A stretch of 64,000 nt of DNA. Source: Pontibacter diazotrophicus (lineage in GTDB: Bacteria; Bacteroidota; Bacteroidia; Cytophagales; Hymenobacteraceae). Under the pieces are notes generated by a model. That model saw only the letters and a program-made list of their open reading frames with translations. It did no database searches and was not told the origin of the DNA. Positions within the stretch are counted from its first letter, which is position 1. Each line of letters opens with the position of its first letter. Made by a program: the position numbers and the translations under genes. The DNA lies in assembly GCF_003367245.1 (NCBI RefSeq), contig NZ_QRGR01000019.1:1-64000 (forward strand), written 5' to 3'. This document shows positions 14,819 through 22,472 of the stretch, piece by piece.

Positions 14819-15231
14819 ATTGCTCTATATAATTAGGTTTGGTTATGTATACAAAGCTAACAGAAATAGAGGTATTCTGTGGCTAAGGCTAAGGCTTCTT
14901 TGAAATCTTTAATTCAGTGTTATCCCGTGCAACTAATGAAATCAATAAAGGAGAGCTGCTGGAATAGAATTATTTTCCGACCGTGAAATTTTTAAGGTGG
15001 AGTGGTAGTATGTAAGCTACTGTAAATCAGTTAAAAAGTTGAATGGCTCAGGCTGTGGTTTATTACTTTGATTTAAATGTTATATAAACGAATTGAAAAT
15101 TACAAATCTTTTATATAAGTGTCCCGTAAAAAGCCTTATTAATTTAAAGTACAAGAAATACTGGCTGTTACTTGGCTGATAAAGTGTGAAAGCAGACAGT
15201 TATTCTGAACAAAAACTAAAAAAATAGAACA
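14819..15231. other. 413-bp AT-rich intergenic region
   Basis: It separates the divergent hbd gene and the pair of 49-residue membrane proteins. No open frame with coding character and no RNA structure were recognised. It should hold the promoters of both sides, but no promoter of the TAnnTTTG type was found with confidence. Confidence 0.5.
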
Positions 15232-15381
15232 ATGGGAAATTTACTTTATTTAATAGCTGTAGTACTTGTTATTTTCTGGCTGATTGGCTTTCTGGGATTT
15301 CCGAGTGCCGTTGGTGGTATCATTCACGTACTATTGGTGCTAGCTGTTATCGCAGTATTGCTTCGTCTTATTCGGGGTTAA
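15232..15381 (+). CDS. 49-residue lmo0937-family membrane protein, copy 1
   Basis: The product begins MGNLLYLIAVVLVIFWLIGF, continues LGFPSAVGGIIHVLLVLAV and ends LLRLIRG. This matches the small lmo0937/DUF5670 family of two-helix membrane proteins, whose members are often stress- or sigma-factor-induced in other bacteria. The function is unknown. The start follows an A-rich leader. A second copy lies 54 bases downstream. Confidence 0.85.
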   Translation: MGNLLYLIAVVLVIFWLIGFLGFPSAVGGIIHVLLVLAVIAVLLRLIRG

Positions 15382-15435
15382 CCTCAATAAACGATTTGCG
15401 TAATATCTTTTTGAACACACTAAACAAATAAAACT

Positions 15436-15585
15436 ATGGGAAATTTATTGTATATTATAGCAGTGGTACTTGTGATTATCTGGCTGATTGGTTTCTTAGG
15501 ATTCCCTGACGCTGTAGGTGGTCTGATCCACATACTACTTGTAATTGCGATTATTGTGGTGTTGTTGAGACTCATACGAGGCTGA
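15436..15585 (+). CDS. 49-residue lmo0937-family membrane protein, copy 2
   Basis: A tandem paralogue of the gene at 15232, the same length and nearly identical: MGNLLYIIAVVLVIIWLIGF, then LGFPDAVGGLIHILLVIAI and LLRLIRG. Changes between the copies are conservative at the protein level, while the DNA differs at many third positions. The duplication is therefore not brand new, and both copies seem to be kept by selection. The pair probably shares a transcript ending at 15602-15646. Confidence 0.85.
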   Translation: MGNLLYIIAVVLVIIWLIGFLGFPDAVGGLIHILLVIAIIVVLLRLIRG

Positions 15586-15601
15586 TAATACCTATGTAGA
15601 A

Positions 15602-15646
15602 CATAAAAAAAGCGGTTGCCAATTTCTGGCAACCGCTTTTTTTATG
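15602..15646. terminator. Bidirectional terminator with a perfect 20-bp stem
   Basis: CATAAAAAAAGCGGTTGCCA and its exact complement form a 20-bp stem with a 5-base loop. A-run and T-run flank the G/C core on both strands, so it can stop the 49-residue protein transcript and the convergent gene at 15660. Confidence 0.9.
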
Positions 15647-15659
15647 TTAATACTCTTTC

Positions 15660-16400
15660 TTACCTATTGGTGAAAGGTATGTTGAATCCTACCCTGAATA
15701 CAGGGTTATTGTATGGATTACCGATCACATTGTCGTTCACGTTATACAAAAGCAGCATATCCACGGATGCTTTGTCGCTGATGCGCTGCCTGTAACCTAC
15801 ACCCACCAAAGGAAGCGTGATGTTGGCGCGGTCGTTACTGAGGCCCCCGTAGATGTCTTCGTACCTGGTGTTCAGAAGTTCGACCTCCGCATGTCCTAAA
15901 ATCGCACCGTCCCCTATGTTAAAGAGCTCTAACTGCGTAAAAGCACGGCCGCCATAGCTGCTATAGGAAAATCCTCTGAATTTAGAGTAGTGGTAAACAG
16001 CACCCACACCCACACTGAATTTATCCGTGAGCCTGTACCCCAGTATAGGCAGCAGCGATATATTTGTGTAAGTGCCAAACTGCAAACCGAAGCTGCCTCC
16101 AAAATACATGCGGTCAATTGGCCGGAGGGCTTGCTCCACTACTGGTTCCTGCTCTCCTGGAAAAGGCAGTGGCGCTTGTTGCTGTTGCTGTGTTGGCCGT
16201 GGCTGCACAGTTGGCTTTCGCTCCTGTTGCTCTTCGGTAGGGCGTGGCCGTTCTGTAGGCATAGGAGGCCCTGTGGGCAACACAGGCTTGGTACGTTCTG
16301 TTGTGTCGGGTTCGACCTGCGCCTGTGCTGTATTGCTGGAGAGCAACAAGAACAGGAGTGAGCAGAGGATGCTATAAAATAAGCGCTGATGTTTTAGCAT
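15660..16400 (-). CDS. Exported protein with a proline/glutamine-rich linker and a small beta-barrel-like domain
   Basis: The 246-residue protein has a signal peptide (residues 1-27, ending NTAQAQ). Residues 29-90 form a low-complexity stretch of Pro, Gln, Arg and Glu, with the units PTERPRPTEEQQERKPT and PRPTQQQQQAP. The remaining part (RPIDRMYFGGSFGLQFGTY to VFRVGFNIPF) alternates hydrophobic and polar residues and ends in Phe-containing strands, as in small outer-membrane beta-barrels of Bacteroidota. The Pro-rich region could cross the periplasm or contact the cell wall. Family and function are not recognised. Confidence 0.75.
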   Translation of the reverse strand: MLKHQRLFYSILCSLLFLLLSSNTAQAQVEPDTTERTKPVLPTGPPMPTERPRPTEEQQERKPTVQPRPTQQQQQAPLPFPGEQEPVVEQALRPIDRMYFGGSFGLQFGTYTNISLLPILGYRLTDKFSVGVGAVYHYSKFRGFSYSSYGGRAFTQLELFNIGDGAILGHAEVELLNTRYEDIYGGLSNDRANITLPLVGVGYRQRISDKASVDMLLLYNVNDNVIGNPYNNPVFRVGFNIPFTNR

Positions 16401-16432
16401 ATTCAGGTTTAGAGGTATGACAAGTTTATTAA

Positions 16433-18058
16433 TTATACCATTTCAGTGGCATACATCTTCTTGCGCAACTCCCTTATTGTGTCATCAGACAAATACTCCT
16501 CATATGTCATACGCTTATCGATGATGCCATTAGGCGTTAACTCAAGAATTCGGTTTGCAATTGTATCCACGAACTGCAGGTCATGCGAGGAGAAAAGGAT
16601 GGTGCCGTCAAACTCTCTCAACGCATTGTTCAGGGCCGTAATGGACTCCAGGTCCAGGTGGTTGGTAGGCTCGTCAAACAGCAGCACGTTTCCGGACTGA
16701 AGCATCATTCTCGAGAACATGCAACGCACTTTCTCACCACCCGACAGCACATTGGCCTGCTTCAGAGACTCTTCTCCAGAGAAGAGCATACGGCCAAGAA
16801 AGCCGCGGATAAAGCTCTCGTCTTTCTCTGTGGAGTACTGACGAAGCCAGTCTACCAGGTTCAGGTTTGTGTCGAAGAACTCCTGATTGTCTTTCGGGAA
16901 TAGAGAAGCGGTTATGGTGGTTCCCCAGGTATATTCTCCTGTGTCTGGCTTTTCCTCACCCATTACAACCTTGAAGAAAGTGGAGGCTGCAATATCGTTA
17001 CGGCCAATCACCGCGATTTTATCACCTTTGTTCACCATCAGGTTTACGTCGCTGAAAATAGTTACCCCGTCAACAGTTTTGCTCAGGTTCTCTATGTTCA
17101 GCAATTGATTACCTGCTTCGCGCTCCGGCTTAAAGGCAATGTAAGGGTACTTGCGGGACGAAGGCCTGATATCGTCTACTGTTAATTTCTCCAGGAGCTT
17201 GGCACGTGAGGTAGCCTGCTTCGACTTGGAGGCATTGGCGCTGAAACGGCGGATAAACTCCTCCAGCTCTTTGCGCTTGTCTTCCGTTTTCTTGTTTGCG
17301 TCTGAGCGCTGCTTCAGGGCCAGTTGGCTGGATTCGTACCAGAAACTATAGTTACCGGCATACAGCTGTATTTTTCCAAAGTCAATATCAGCCACATGCG
17401 TACAAACTGAATCCAGGAAGTGGCGGTCGTGAGACACCACAATCACTGTGTTCTGGAAATTATCGAGGAAGTTCTCCAGCCATATAATAGACTCTGCGTC
17501 CAGGTGGTTGGTAGGCTCATCGAGCAGCAGGATATCCGGGTTTCCGAACAGGGCCTGTGCCAGCAACACACGTACTTTCTCGCTACCGCTCAAATCCTTC
17601 ATCAAAGCATAGTGAAGGCTCTCGCTGATGCCAAGGCCGCTCAGCAATTCAGCTGCCTCGTACTCTGCATTCCAGCCTTCCAGGTCGGCGAATTCACCTT
17701 CCAGTTCGGCAGCACGCAAACCATCAGCTTCTGAGAAGTCAGGCTTTGCGTAAATGAGGTCTTTCTCCTGCATGATGCCAAACAGGCGCTTGTGGCCCAT
17801 AATAACCGTTTGCAGCACCTGCGTTTCATCATACTCGAAATGGTTCTGCTTTAGCACAGCCAAACGGGCGTTGGCAGGAATATCTACAGTACCGGTGTTT
17901 GGGTCGATTTCTCCGGAGAGTATTTTTAGGAAAGTAGATTTACCGGCACCGTTGGCACCAATCAGGCCATAGCAGTTACCAGGAACAAACTTTATTGTTA
18001 CATCTTCAAATAATGTGCGCTTGCCGTATGCCAAGCTGACATTGTTCGTACTGATCAT
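16433..18058 (-). CDS. ABC-F ribosome-associated ATPase (YbiT-like)
   Basis: The 541-residue soluble protein has two ABC domains and no membrane segment. Domain 1 has Walker A GANGAGKSTFLK, signature LSGSEKVRVLLAQAL and Walker B LLLDEPTNHLD. Domain 2 has signature LSGGEKVRCMFSRMML and LLFDEPTNHLD, but its Walker A reads GRNDIAASTFF, without the usual Lys. The ABC-F linker between domains (FIRRFSANASKSKQATSRAK) is present. ABC-F proteins act on the ribosome, where they help stalled or starting ribosomes or protect against antibiotics. The translational role is family knowledge and the exact client is unknown. The start at 18058 gives MISTNNVSLAYGKRTLFEDV, as in relatives. Confidence 0.92.
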   Translation of the reverse strand: MISTNNVSLAYGKRTLFEDVTIKFVPGNCYGLIGANGAGKSTFLKILSGEIDPNTGTVDIPANARLAVLKQNHFEYDETQVLQTVIMGHKRLFGIMQEKDLIYAKPDFSEADGLRAAELEGEFADLEGWNAEYEAAELLSGLGISESLHYALMKDLSGSEKVRVLLAQALFGNPDILLLDEPTNHLDAESIIWLENFLDNFQNTVIVVSHDRHFLDSVCTHVADIDFGKIQLYAGNYSFWYESSQLALKQRSDANKKTEDKRKELEEFIRRFSANASKSKQATSRAKLLEKLTVDDIRPSSRKYPYIAFKPEREAGNQLLNIENLSKTVDGVTIFSDVNLMVNKGDKIAVIGRNDIAASTFFKVVMGEEKPDTGEYTWGTTITASLFPKDNQEFFDTNLNLVDWLRQYSTEKDESFIRGFLGRMLFSGEESLKQANVLSGGEKVRCMFSRMMLQSGNVLLFDEPTNHLDLESITALNNALREFDGTILFSSHDLQFVDTIANRILELTPNGIIDKRMTYEEYLSDDTIRELRKKMYATEMV

Positions 18059-18392
18059 AAAGGTTTATGTATGAATATGAAAATTAGATTCGCATGCAAA
18101 GCTACGAAATAAAAGTGTGGTTTGGCATGAAAGCCCACTTCCTCTATTCCGGAGGCATCACTTTTAATGCTTCGCATATGTTTAACATTCAGGAGCTTGA
18201 GCGCCCTGCTTTAAAAAACATTCGGCAAAGCACAACACCAAGCCTCATTCTTTAGTATATAGTTTTAGTAATATACAGATAGTGAATAGGATAGGATGCA
18301 CCAGCCACTTTGCATTATATAGTCTTAACCAATTATGCAGCTAATCTGTTCATTCTAAATAAACTATTGATAAAACTTAAATTGAACATTAT
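18059..18392. other. 334-bp divergent promoter region
   Basis: It lies between the ABC-F gene and the first DUF4199 gene. No open frame of coding character or repeat is seen. It should hold the promoters of both genes. Confidence 0.45.
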
Positions 18393-18866
18393 ATGGCATC
18401 ATCTAACGTATCTTACCAAAGTGTGGCAGTAAAGTATGGCATCTTGGTAGGAGTTGTTTATATCGTTTATTTCCTGCTCATGTGGGCACTCGGAGTAATC
18501 GAAATCGTAGAGCTTTCTTTTATCAGCGGCCTCTTCTTAGTTATAGGTATAGTGGTCGCAATCTCCAGGTATAAGCGAGCGAGGAGTGGCGGGATAAGGT
18601 ATTTAGAAGGATTCGGCATTGGAGCTACAGTAGGGGTGGTATCATCCGCTGTTTTAGCGCTCTTTCTAGTGATTTTCCTCAGTACCCTGAACACAGAATA
18701 TCTTGCGAGTCTTCAGGCAAGCGCTTTGTTCCCAGAGGGTCTTTCTATAGTCTTGCTATTTGTATTAACCATTTTGTATGGAACTATACCAGGCGCTTTA
18801 ATTGGTTTTATCGCCATGCAATGGTTTAAACGTGAGGATCATAATACGATGCCAAGCCAGGACTAG
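18393..18866 (+). CDS. DUF4199 membrane protein, copy 1
   Basis: The 157-residue integral membrane protein has four predicted helices: residues 14-34, 40-57, 73-96 and 118-142. DUF4199 proteins are common in Bacteroidota and their function is unknown. Features seen here and in the copy that follows are a first helix with KYGILVGVVYIVYFLLM, the motif GVIEIVELSFISG, a short basic loop (SRYKRARSGGIRYLEG) and a C-terminal IGFIAMQWFKRED. It is probably cotranscribed with the next gene, 54 bases on. Confidence 0.8.
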   Translation: MASSNVSYQSVAVKYGILVGVVYIVYFLLMWALGVIEIVELSFISGLFLVIGIVVAISRYKRARSGGIRYLEGFGIGATVGVVSSAVLALFLVIFLSTLNTEYLASLQASALFPEGLSIVLLFVLTILYGTIPGALIGFIAMQWFKREDHNTMPSQD

Positions 18867-18920
18867 TGCTTATATAAATCAACCTTAAAAGCACACTTAG
18901 TCAAGAACTTACTTATTACT

Positions 18921-19373
18921 ATGGAAAAAATAGGCCTGAAATTTGGCTTACTTACAGCTATTGGCTTAATCCTTTACTTTTTTTTAATGAAGCTGATAGG
19001 TGTCATTCATATTACGGAGCTACGCTTCCTGAATGGGGTTATTATGGCTGTTGGGGTTGTACTTGCCATCAGAGCCTATAAAGCGGTTGCAGCAGGAGAT
19101 TTCAGCTACTTTAAAGGTCTTGGAACCGGCGTTATTACAGCTGTGGCAGGGACTGTGCTTTTTGCTGCCTTTATGGTGAGTTATGTTAACATAGCAGGTG
19201 ATGAAATGACTGGCATGCTAAGGTCAGAGCGCTATTTTGGTGGAAGGGTAGAGGAGACTCCCGGTATCGTGATCTTCTCTGTGCTGATGCTGGAGGGGCT
19301 TATTTCCGGGTTTCTGATTTCTTTCATTGCAATGCAGTATTTTAAACGGAACGACTACAAAACCCCGCAATAG
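18921..19373 (+). CDS. DUF4199 membrane protein, copy 2
   Basis: A 150-residue paralogue of the preceding gene with the same four-helix plan: KFGLLTAIGLILYFFLM, GVIHITELRFLNG, IRAYKAVAAGDFSYFKGLG and ISFIAMQYFKRND at the end. It differs in most positions outside these motifs, so the tandem duplication is old. A long perfect terminator follows at 19407-19459. Confidence 0.8.
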   Translation: MEKIGLKFGLLTAIGLILYFFLMKLIGVIHITELRFLNGVIMAVGVVLAIRAYKAVAAGDFSYFKGLGTGVITAVAGTVLFAAFMVSYVNIAGDEMTGMLRSERYFGGRVEETPGIVIFSVLMLEGLISGFLISFIAMQYFKRNDYKTPQ

Positions 19374-19406
19374 CCTGTAATTTATCTTTGGTTGCACGAA
19401 CATATT

Positions 19407-19459
19407 ACCTATAAAGAAAGCCGGCTGCATTTGTTATGCAGCCGGCTTTCTTTATAGGT
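19407..19459. terminator. Bidirectional terminator with a perfect 24-bp stem
   Basis: The arms 19407-19430 and 19436-19459 are exact complements (ACCTATAAAGAAAGCCGGCT and onward), with a 5-base loop. A- and T-runs lie on both flanks of the G/C core. It serves the DUF4199 pair and the convergent gene at 19471. Confidence 0.9.
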
Positions 19460-19470
19460 AAACTTATAAG

Positions 19471-19704
19471 TTATTTAATAATATGGTCAGGCCTTTGTAT
19501 AACTTGTACAACAACCTCATGTATGTCACCTTCTTTGTCTTCTAACCTGTAAATGACCATTGGGTTATCGGCGTCAAGTACCGATTCTATGTCGATAACC
19601 CGCTCTCCTTCATCCAGCTTTCCCTCAAGTTGTGGGGTTAGTTCTTCCAGTGCCTGTGCAAATTTAACTTCAAGTATACTCGGGTTGTAATACGTTGTTC
19701 TCAT
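19471..19704 (-). CDS. Small acidic protein of unknown function
   Basis: The 77-residue product is acidic and has no signal or membrane segment. Its body reads FAQALEELTPQLEGKL, then GERVIDIESVLDADNP, then strands VIYRLEDKEGDIHEVVVQVI, compatible with a small alpha+beta fold. No family is recognised. Codon use looks normal, and the convergent terminator supports it as a real gene. Function unknown. Confidence 0.65.
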   Translation of the reverse strand: MRTTYYNPSILEVKFAQALEELTPQLEGKLDEGERVIDIESVLDADNPMVIYRLEDKEGDIHEVVVQVIQRPDHIIK

Positions 19705-20022
19705 ATTGGTTTATTTAAATCAGAACCGCCTTCTGTTTTGGGTTCTGCAGTTCTTAATTATCTGAAATTCAATTTAGTTTTCTAAATAAGTATACCCCGC
19801 AGAACGGCTATTGTTGCAGGAGAAGGGCTATTCCTGGCAAAAAACGCTTAAGAGTGCTTTAATCATATATTTTATTTGGTCAATATAATGGCTGGTGAAA
19901 TAATATGTTTGAATAATATAAAATATATTTTAAAGTTTATTAACTTGTCACATCAAATTCCGTTTAAGACTAGAGTTGGAGAAGAAGGTTTGTGCTGACA
20001 TGAGTTAACCTTAACGCGAAAT
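19705..20022. other. 318-bp AT-rich divergent intergenic region
   Basis: It separates the divergent genes at 19704 and 20023. TATGTTTG at 19904-19911 fits the TAnnTTTG -7 element for the right-hand gene. The nearest TTTG (19875-19878) is about 25 bases upstream of it, longer than ideal. Nothing else is seen. Confidence 0.4.
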
Positions 20023-20421
20023 ATGAAAAATACTTTACTATTATTATTTCTGGCTCTTGCTACTGCTACAGAAAGTTATGCCCAGGCGATGAGCGTGACA
20101 GACGACGGCCTTGATAAGGTGGTGCTCGCTGTGGACCTGGATGGTCTTGCTATGGCAAACCTTGAGATGAAGCAGGAGTTAAAGCTAACAGAGGACCAGT
20201 ATAGCAAAGTGGCTGCCTTAAATGAGCTGCGTTTCACCAAAATGGTAGAGGCAGAGCATACCTACGCTGCCAATGATGTGCTGCGTTCGAACTCTGTACG
20301 AAAAATAAACATTCAATGCGATCAAACGCTGAAAGAGGTGCTGGACGAACAGCAGATGCGTCAGTTCATGGAACTGGAAGGCCGCTTCCATATGCAGCTT
20401 GTTTCTGAAAACGAAGAATAA
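20023..20421 (+). CDS. Small secreted helical protein (Spy/CpxP-like layout)
   Basis: The 132-residue product has a signal peptide (residues 1-21, ending SYAQA). The mature part is helical and charged. It contains MKQELKLTEDQYSKVAALNE and a later half ending LKEVLDEQQMRQFMELEG. A leucine/threonine entry (LKLTEDQ) followed by long helices is the layout of Spy/CpxP-type periplasmic proteins, but the LTxxQ motifs are weak. It is better called a small secreted helical protein of unknown function. Confidence 0.65.
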   Translation: MKNTLLLLFLALATATESYAQAMSVTDDGLDKVVLAVDLDGLAMANLEMKQELKLTEDQYSKVAALNELRFTKMVEAEHTYAANDVLRSNSVRKINIQCDQTLKEVLDEQQMRQFMELEGRFHMQLVSENEE

Positions 20422-20437
20422 GCTTTAATCAGGTATC

Positions 20438-20474
20438 AAGCAGCAAAGGCCGATTCAATCGGCCTTTGCTGCTT
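20438..20474. terminator. Terminator overlapping the end of the convergent gene
   Basis: AAGCAGCAAAGGCCGATT (20438-20455) and its exact complement at 20457-20474 form an 18-bp stem. It lies 16 bases after the plus-strand stop at 20421. The right arm is also the last codons (FKAAKAD) and stop of the minus-strand lipoprotein gene. Confidence 0.8.
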
Positions 20475-20859
20475 TAAAGGGTTCTTTATAGGTTACTTCC
20501 GATACTTTGCCCAAAGAATTAATGCGTACCTCTACACGGTTTGCTTCCGATAAAGCGGATCTGTCAGCGCATTGCGTACCGGGTTCAAGGTAATAAAAGT
20601 AAATCCGCTGGCTGCGCTCCAGCAATTCTTCACTGTCAGGTTTGCCTAATAAATTCCGTAGTACATATTCTTTCTGGCCGTAAAGTTCCTTCCTAATCTC
20701 CTCAAAGTCATCTGCCAGTTCTCCGCGTTTACCCTCACAGCCATATCTGTCTTCTTTCCAGGTTTCGCTATCAAAACTTCTCAGACTTTCCGGTGTACTG
20801 CAGGAGCTTAAGAACCCCAATACAACTAATGCCGGTAAAATAAATTGGTGCTTTAACAT
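20455..20859 (-). CDS. Small lipoprotein of unknown function
   Basis: The start chosen is the ATG at 20859 (MLKHQFILPALVVLGFLSSC), giving 134 residues. An in-frame ATG further upstream would place 15 unlikely residues before the signal peptide. Cys20 follows LSS, a good lipobox. The mature part has a Cys pair (YGCEGKRGELADDF and TQCADRSALSEANR). It has a segment VLRNLLGKPDSEELLE..QRIYFYYLEPG, which resembles the SmpA/OmlA-like pattern of small outer-membrane lipoproteins that predict assembly partners. This is a guess. No family can be named with confidence. Confidence 0.7.
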   Translation of the reverse strand: MLKHQFILPALVVLGFLSSCSTPESLRSFDSETWKEDRYGCEGKRGELADDFEEIRKELYGQKEYVLRNLLGKPDSEELLERSQRIYFYYLEPGTQCADRSALSEANRVEVRINSLGKVSEVTYKEPFKAAKAD

Positions 20860-21130
20860 AGGTTTGATTTGATACCATAAAGTTGCAGCCTGAAAATTTG
20901 CCACACAAGCCTTGAGTTAAAATAGTATCCACTTCAAGCAATAAGTTTAAAATATTCAGGCTCTAAAATATTGATTAAAAGCCGGATAAGGTTTGTTTTA
21001 ATGGATGTTTGCCTTTACTTTGCGAGTAGCTGCAACTTAAAAAATAGCATTTTGTTCAAAAAAGGTGGAACAATTTTCTTCTGCTTGCCTGTTGCAGAGT
21101 TTATCGTATCAACTGAAGCCAAAGAAACCC

Positions 21131-21946
21131 ATGTTAAGAGTAACCCTAACTTCATTAGCCCTCGGTCTACTATCCTTTACCTCGCCAGGTTCTAGTTCTG
21201 GCGAAACTGCACTTAAAACTGCAACGGCAGTGCCAGAAATGGCCACGACACGGACGACAGCCCTTTCGTTCGCTGAAAAGCAGGCGGCTTTTAATGATCA
21301 TCTGCTTAGCATTTACAATGATGCCGATCTAAAGAAAAAAGGACTTGCTTTTGAAGTCTTTGAGAAAGGCATGGTTGGTTTTCATAATTTCAAACAAAAA
21401 GGTTTAATAGCTCCTGCTAAATCCATCCTTACAGTGATCGATTTTACCAAGTCGAGCAGGGATAAGCGTCTGTGGATTATTGATCTGGCTTCAAAAAAAG
21501 TTCTTTTTAATACGGTAGTGGCACATGGCCGCAATACCGGTGAGGACAAAGCTATTAAGTTTTCTAACAGGCCAAACTCCTATATGAGCAGCCTTGGCTT
21601 TTATTTGACTGATGCTACATACTTTGGCAAGCATGGCCTGTCGTTACGTTTAAGTGGCAAGGATGGTGCTTTCAACTCAAATGCCATGGCACGTGCCATT
21701 GTAATGCATGGAGCAGATTATGCAACTCCTGCTTTCGCAAAACGACATGGACGCTTAGGCAGAAGCTTAGGGTGCCCAGCGGTGCCTCAGGAACTTTCAA
21801 AGGAAATTATCATGGCTATCAAAGATAAAACTGTCATGTACATTCATGGCAACGACAGCAGCTACAAATCTGATTACCTGAATGCAACTTTGGCCGTAGA
21901 GGCTTTTACTCCCGAAGCCATGTCAGGTACAGTTGCTACTTTATAG
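21131..21946 (+). CDS. Exported murein L,D-transpeptidase-like protein
   Basis: The start taken is the ATG at 21131 (MLRVTLTSLALGLLSFTSPG), which begins a signal peptide. An earlier in-frame ATG at 21065 would add 22 residues without a leader character. The 271-residue protein has an alpha-rich N-terminal part and a catalytic region with IVMHGADYATPAF and GRSLGCPAVP. These supply the His and Cys of a YkuD-type cysteine active site. It belongs to the group annotated as murein L,D-transpeptidase catalytic domain family. It would act on peptidoglycan in the periplasm, as a cross-linker or a related amidase, with the exact reaction unknown. A 66-bp palindrome ends the transcript 6 bases after the stop. 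Confidence 0.87.
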   Translation: MLRVTLTSLALGLLSFTSPGSSSGETALKTATAVPEMATTRTTALSFAEKQAAFNDHLLSIYNDADLKKKGLAFEVFEKGMVGFHNFKQKGLIAPAKSILTVIDFTKSSRDKRLWIIDLASKKVLFNTVVAHGRNTGEDKAIKFSNRPNSYMSSLGFYLTDATYFGKHGLSLRLSGKDGAFNSNAMARAIVMHGADYATPAFAKRHGRLGRSLGCPAVPQELSKEIIMAIKDKTVMYIHGNDSSYKSDYLNATLAVEAFTPEAMSGTVATL

Positions 21947-21952
21947 CTTATC

Positions 21953-22018
21953 ATAACCAGTATAAACAGAAAGCCCCTGCTTTAGCTAAAGCAGGGGCTT
22001 TCTGTTTATACTGGTTAT
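21953..22018. terminator. 66-bp perfect palindrome acting as bidirectional terminator
   Basis: Two exactly complementary 33-base arms (ATAACCAGTATAAACAGAAA and onward) meet at AGCT without a spacer. The G/C core AAGCCCCTGC is flanked by A/T. It lies 6 bases after the stop of the plus-strand gene and 8 bases before the stop of the minus-strand gene, so it should stop both. The arm length is far beyond what termination requires. Confidence 0.9.
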
Positions 22019-22026
22019 AGTGTGTT

Positions 22027-22230
22027 TTATCTGCTGTCTGAATCTTTTATTGTTTTTACCAGGTTGATGCCTGCAAAGAAAAAGATCAACCCAATTAAAA
22101 ATGGTACGGCAGAAGTAAATTTGCCTATCATGGCTCCGTCGCCTCCCATCACAAAGGCATATGCTCCCCATATGATGCCGATGATTCCTAAAATGGTCAG
22201 CACAGCACCGAATGTTCGCTTCATATTCAT
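22027..22230 (-). CDS. Small two-helix membrane protein
   Basis: The 67-residue product is MNMKRTFGAVLTILGIIGIIW..., with two hydrophobic helices (8-30 and 41-58) and a basic/acidic tail (VKTIKDSDSR). It resembles short Bacteroidota membrane proteins without known function. A start two codons further in (MKRTF) is equally possible. The convergent terminator next to it supports a real gene. Confidence 0.65.
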   Translation of the reverse strand: MNMKRTFGAVLTILGIIGIIWGAYAFVMGGDGAMIGKFTSAVPFLIGLIFFFAGINLVKTIKDSDSR

Positions 22231-22472
22231 TTATTTTTAGTTTTAAAATATACTGCTCTACAGGCAGAAATTATCTTTCTGTTACGATATTACAATTAAA
22301 AGGATGTATTTCGCTGAATGAGCTAAAATATGTACAAATTTAAGATGCTCACATGCCGCTTTTGAATCCGAAACTTCAGGTCTTGTGAGCCATTGGTAGC
22401 ACTTGCGGCACATACCTATAACCTCCTGTATCACTGTACCGTTCTCTCTCATACTACAGCAAACTGCTGTAC

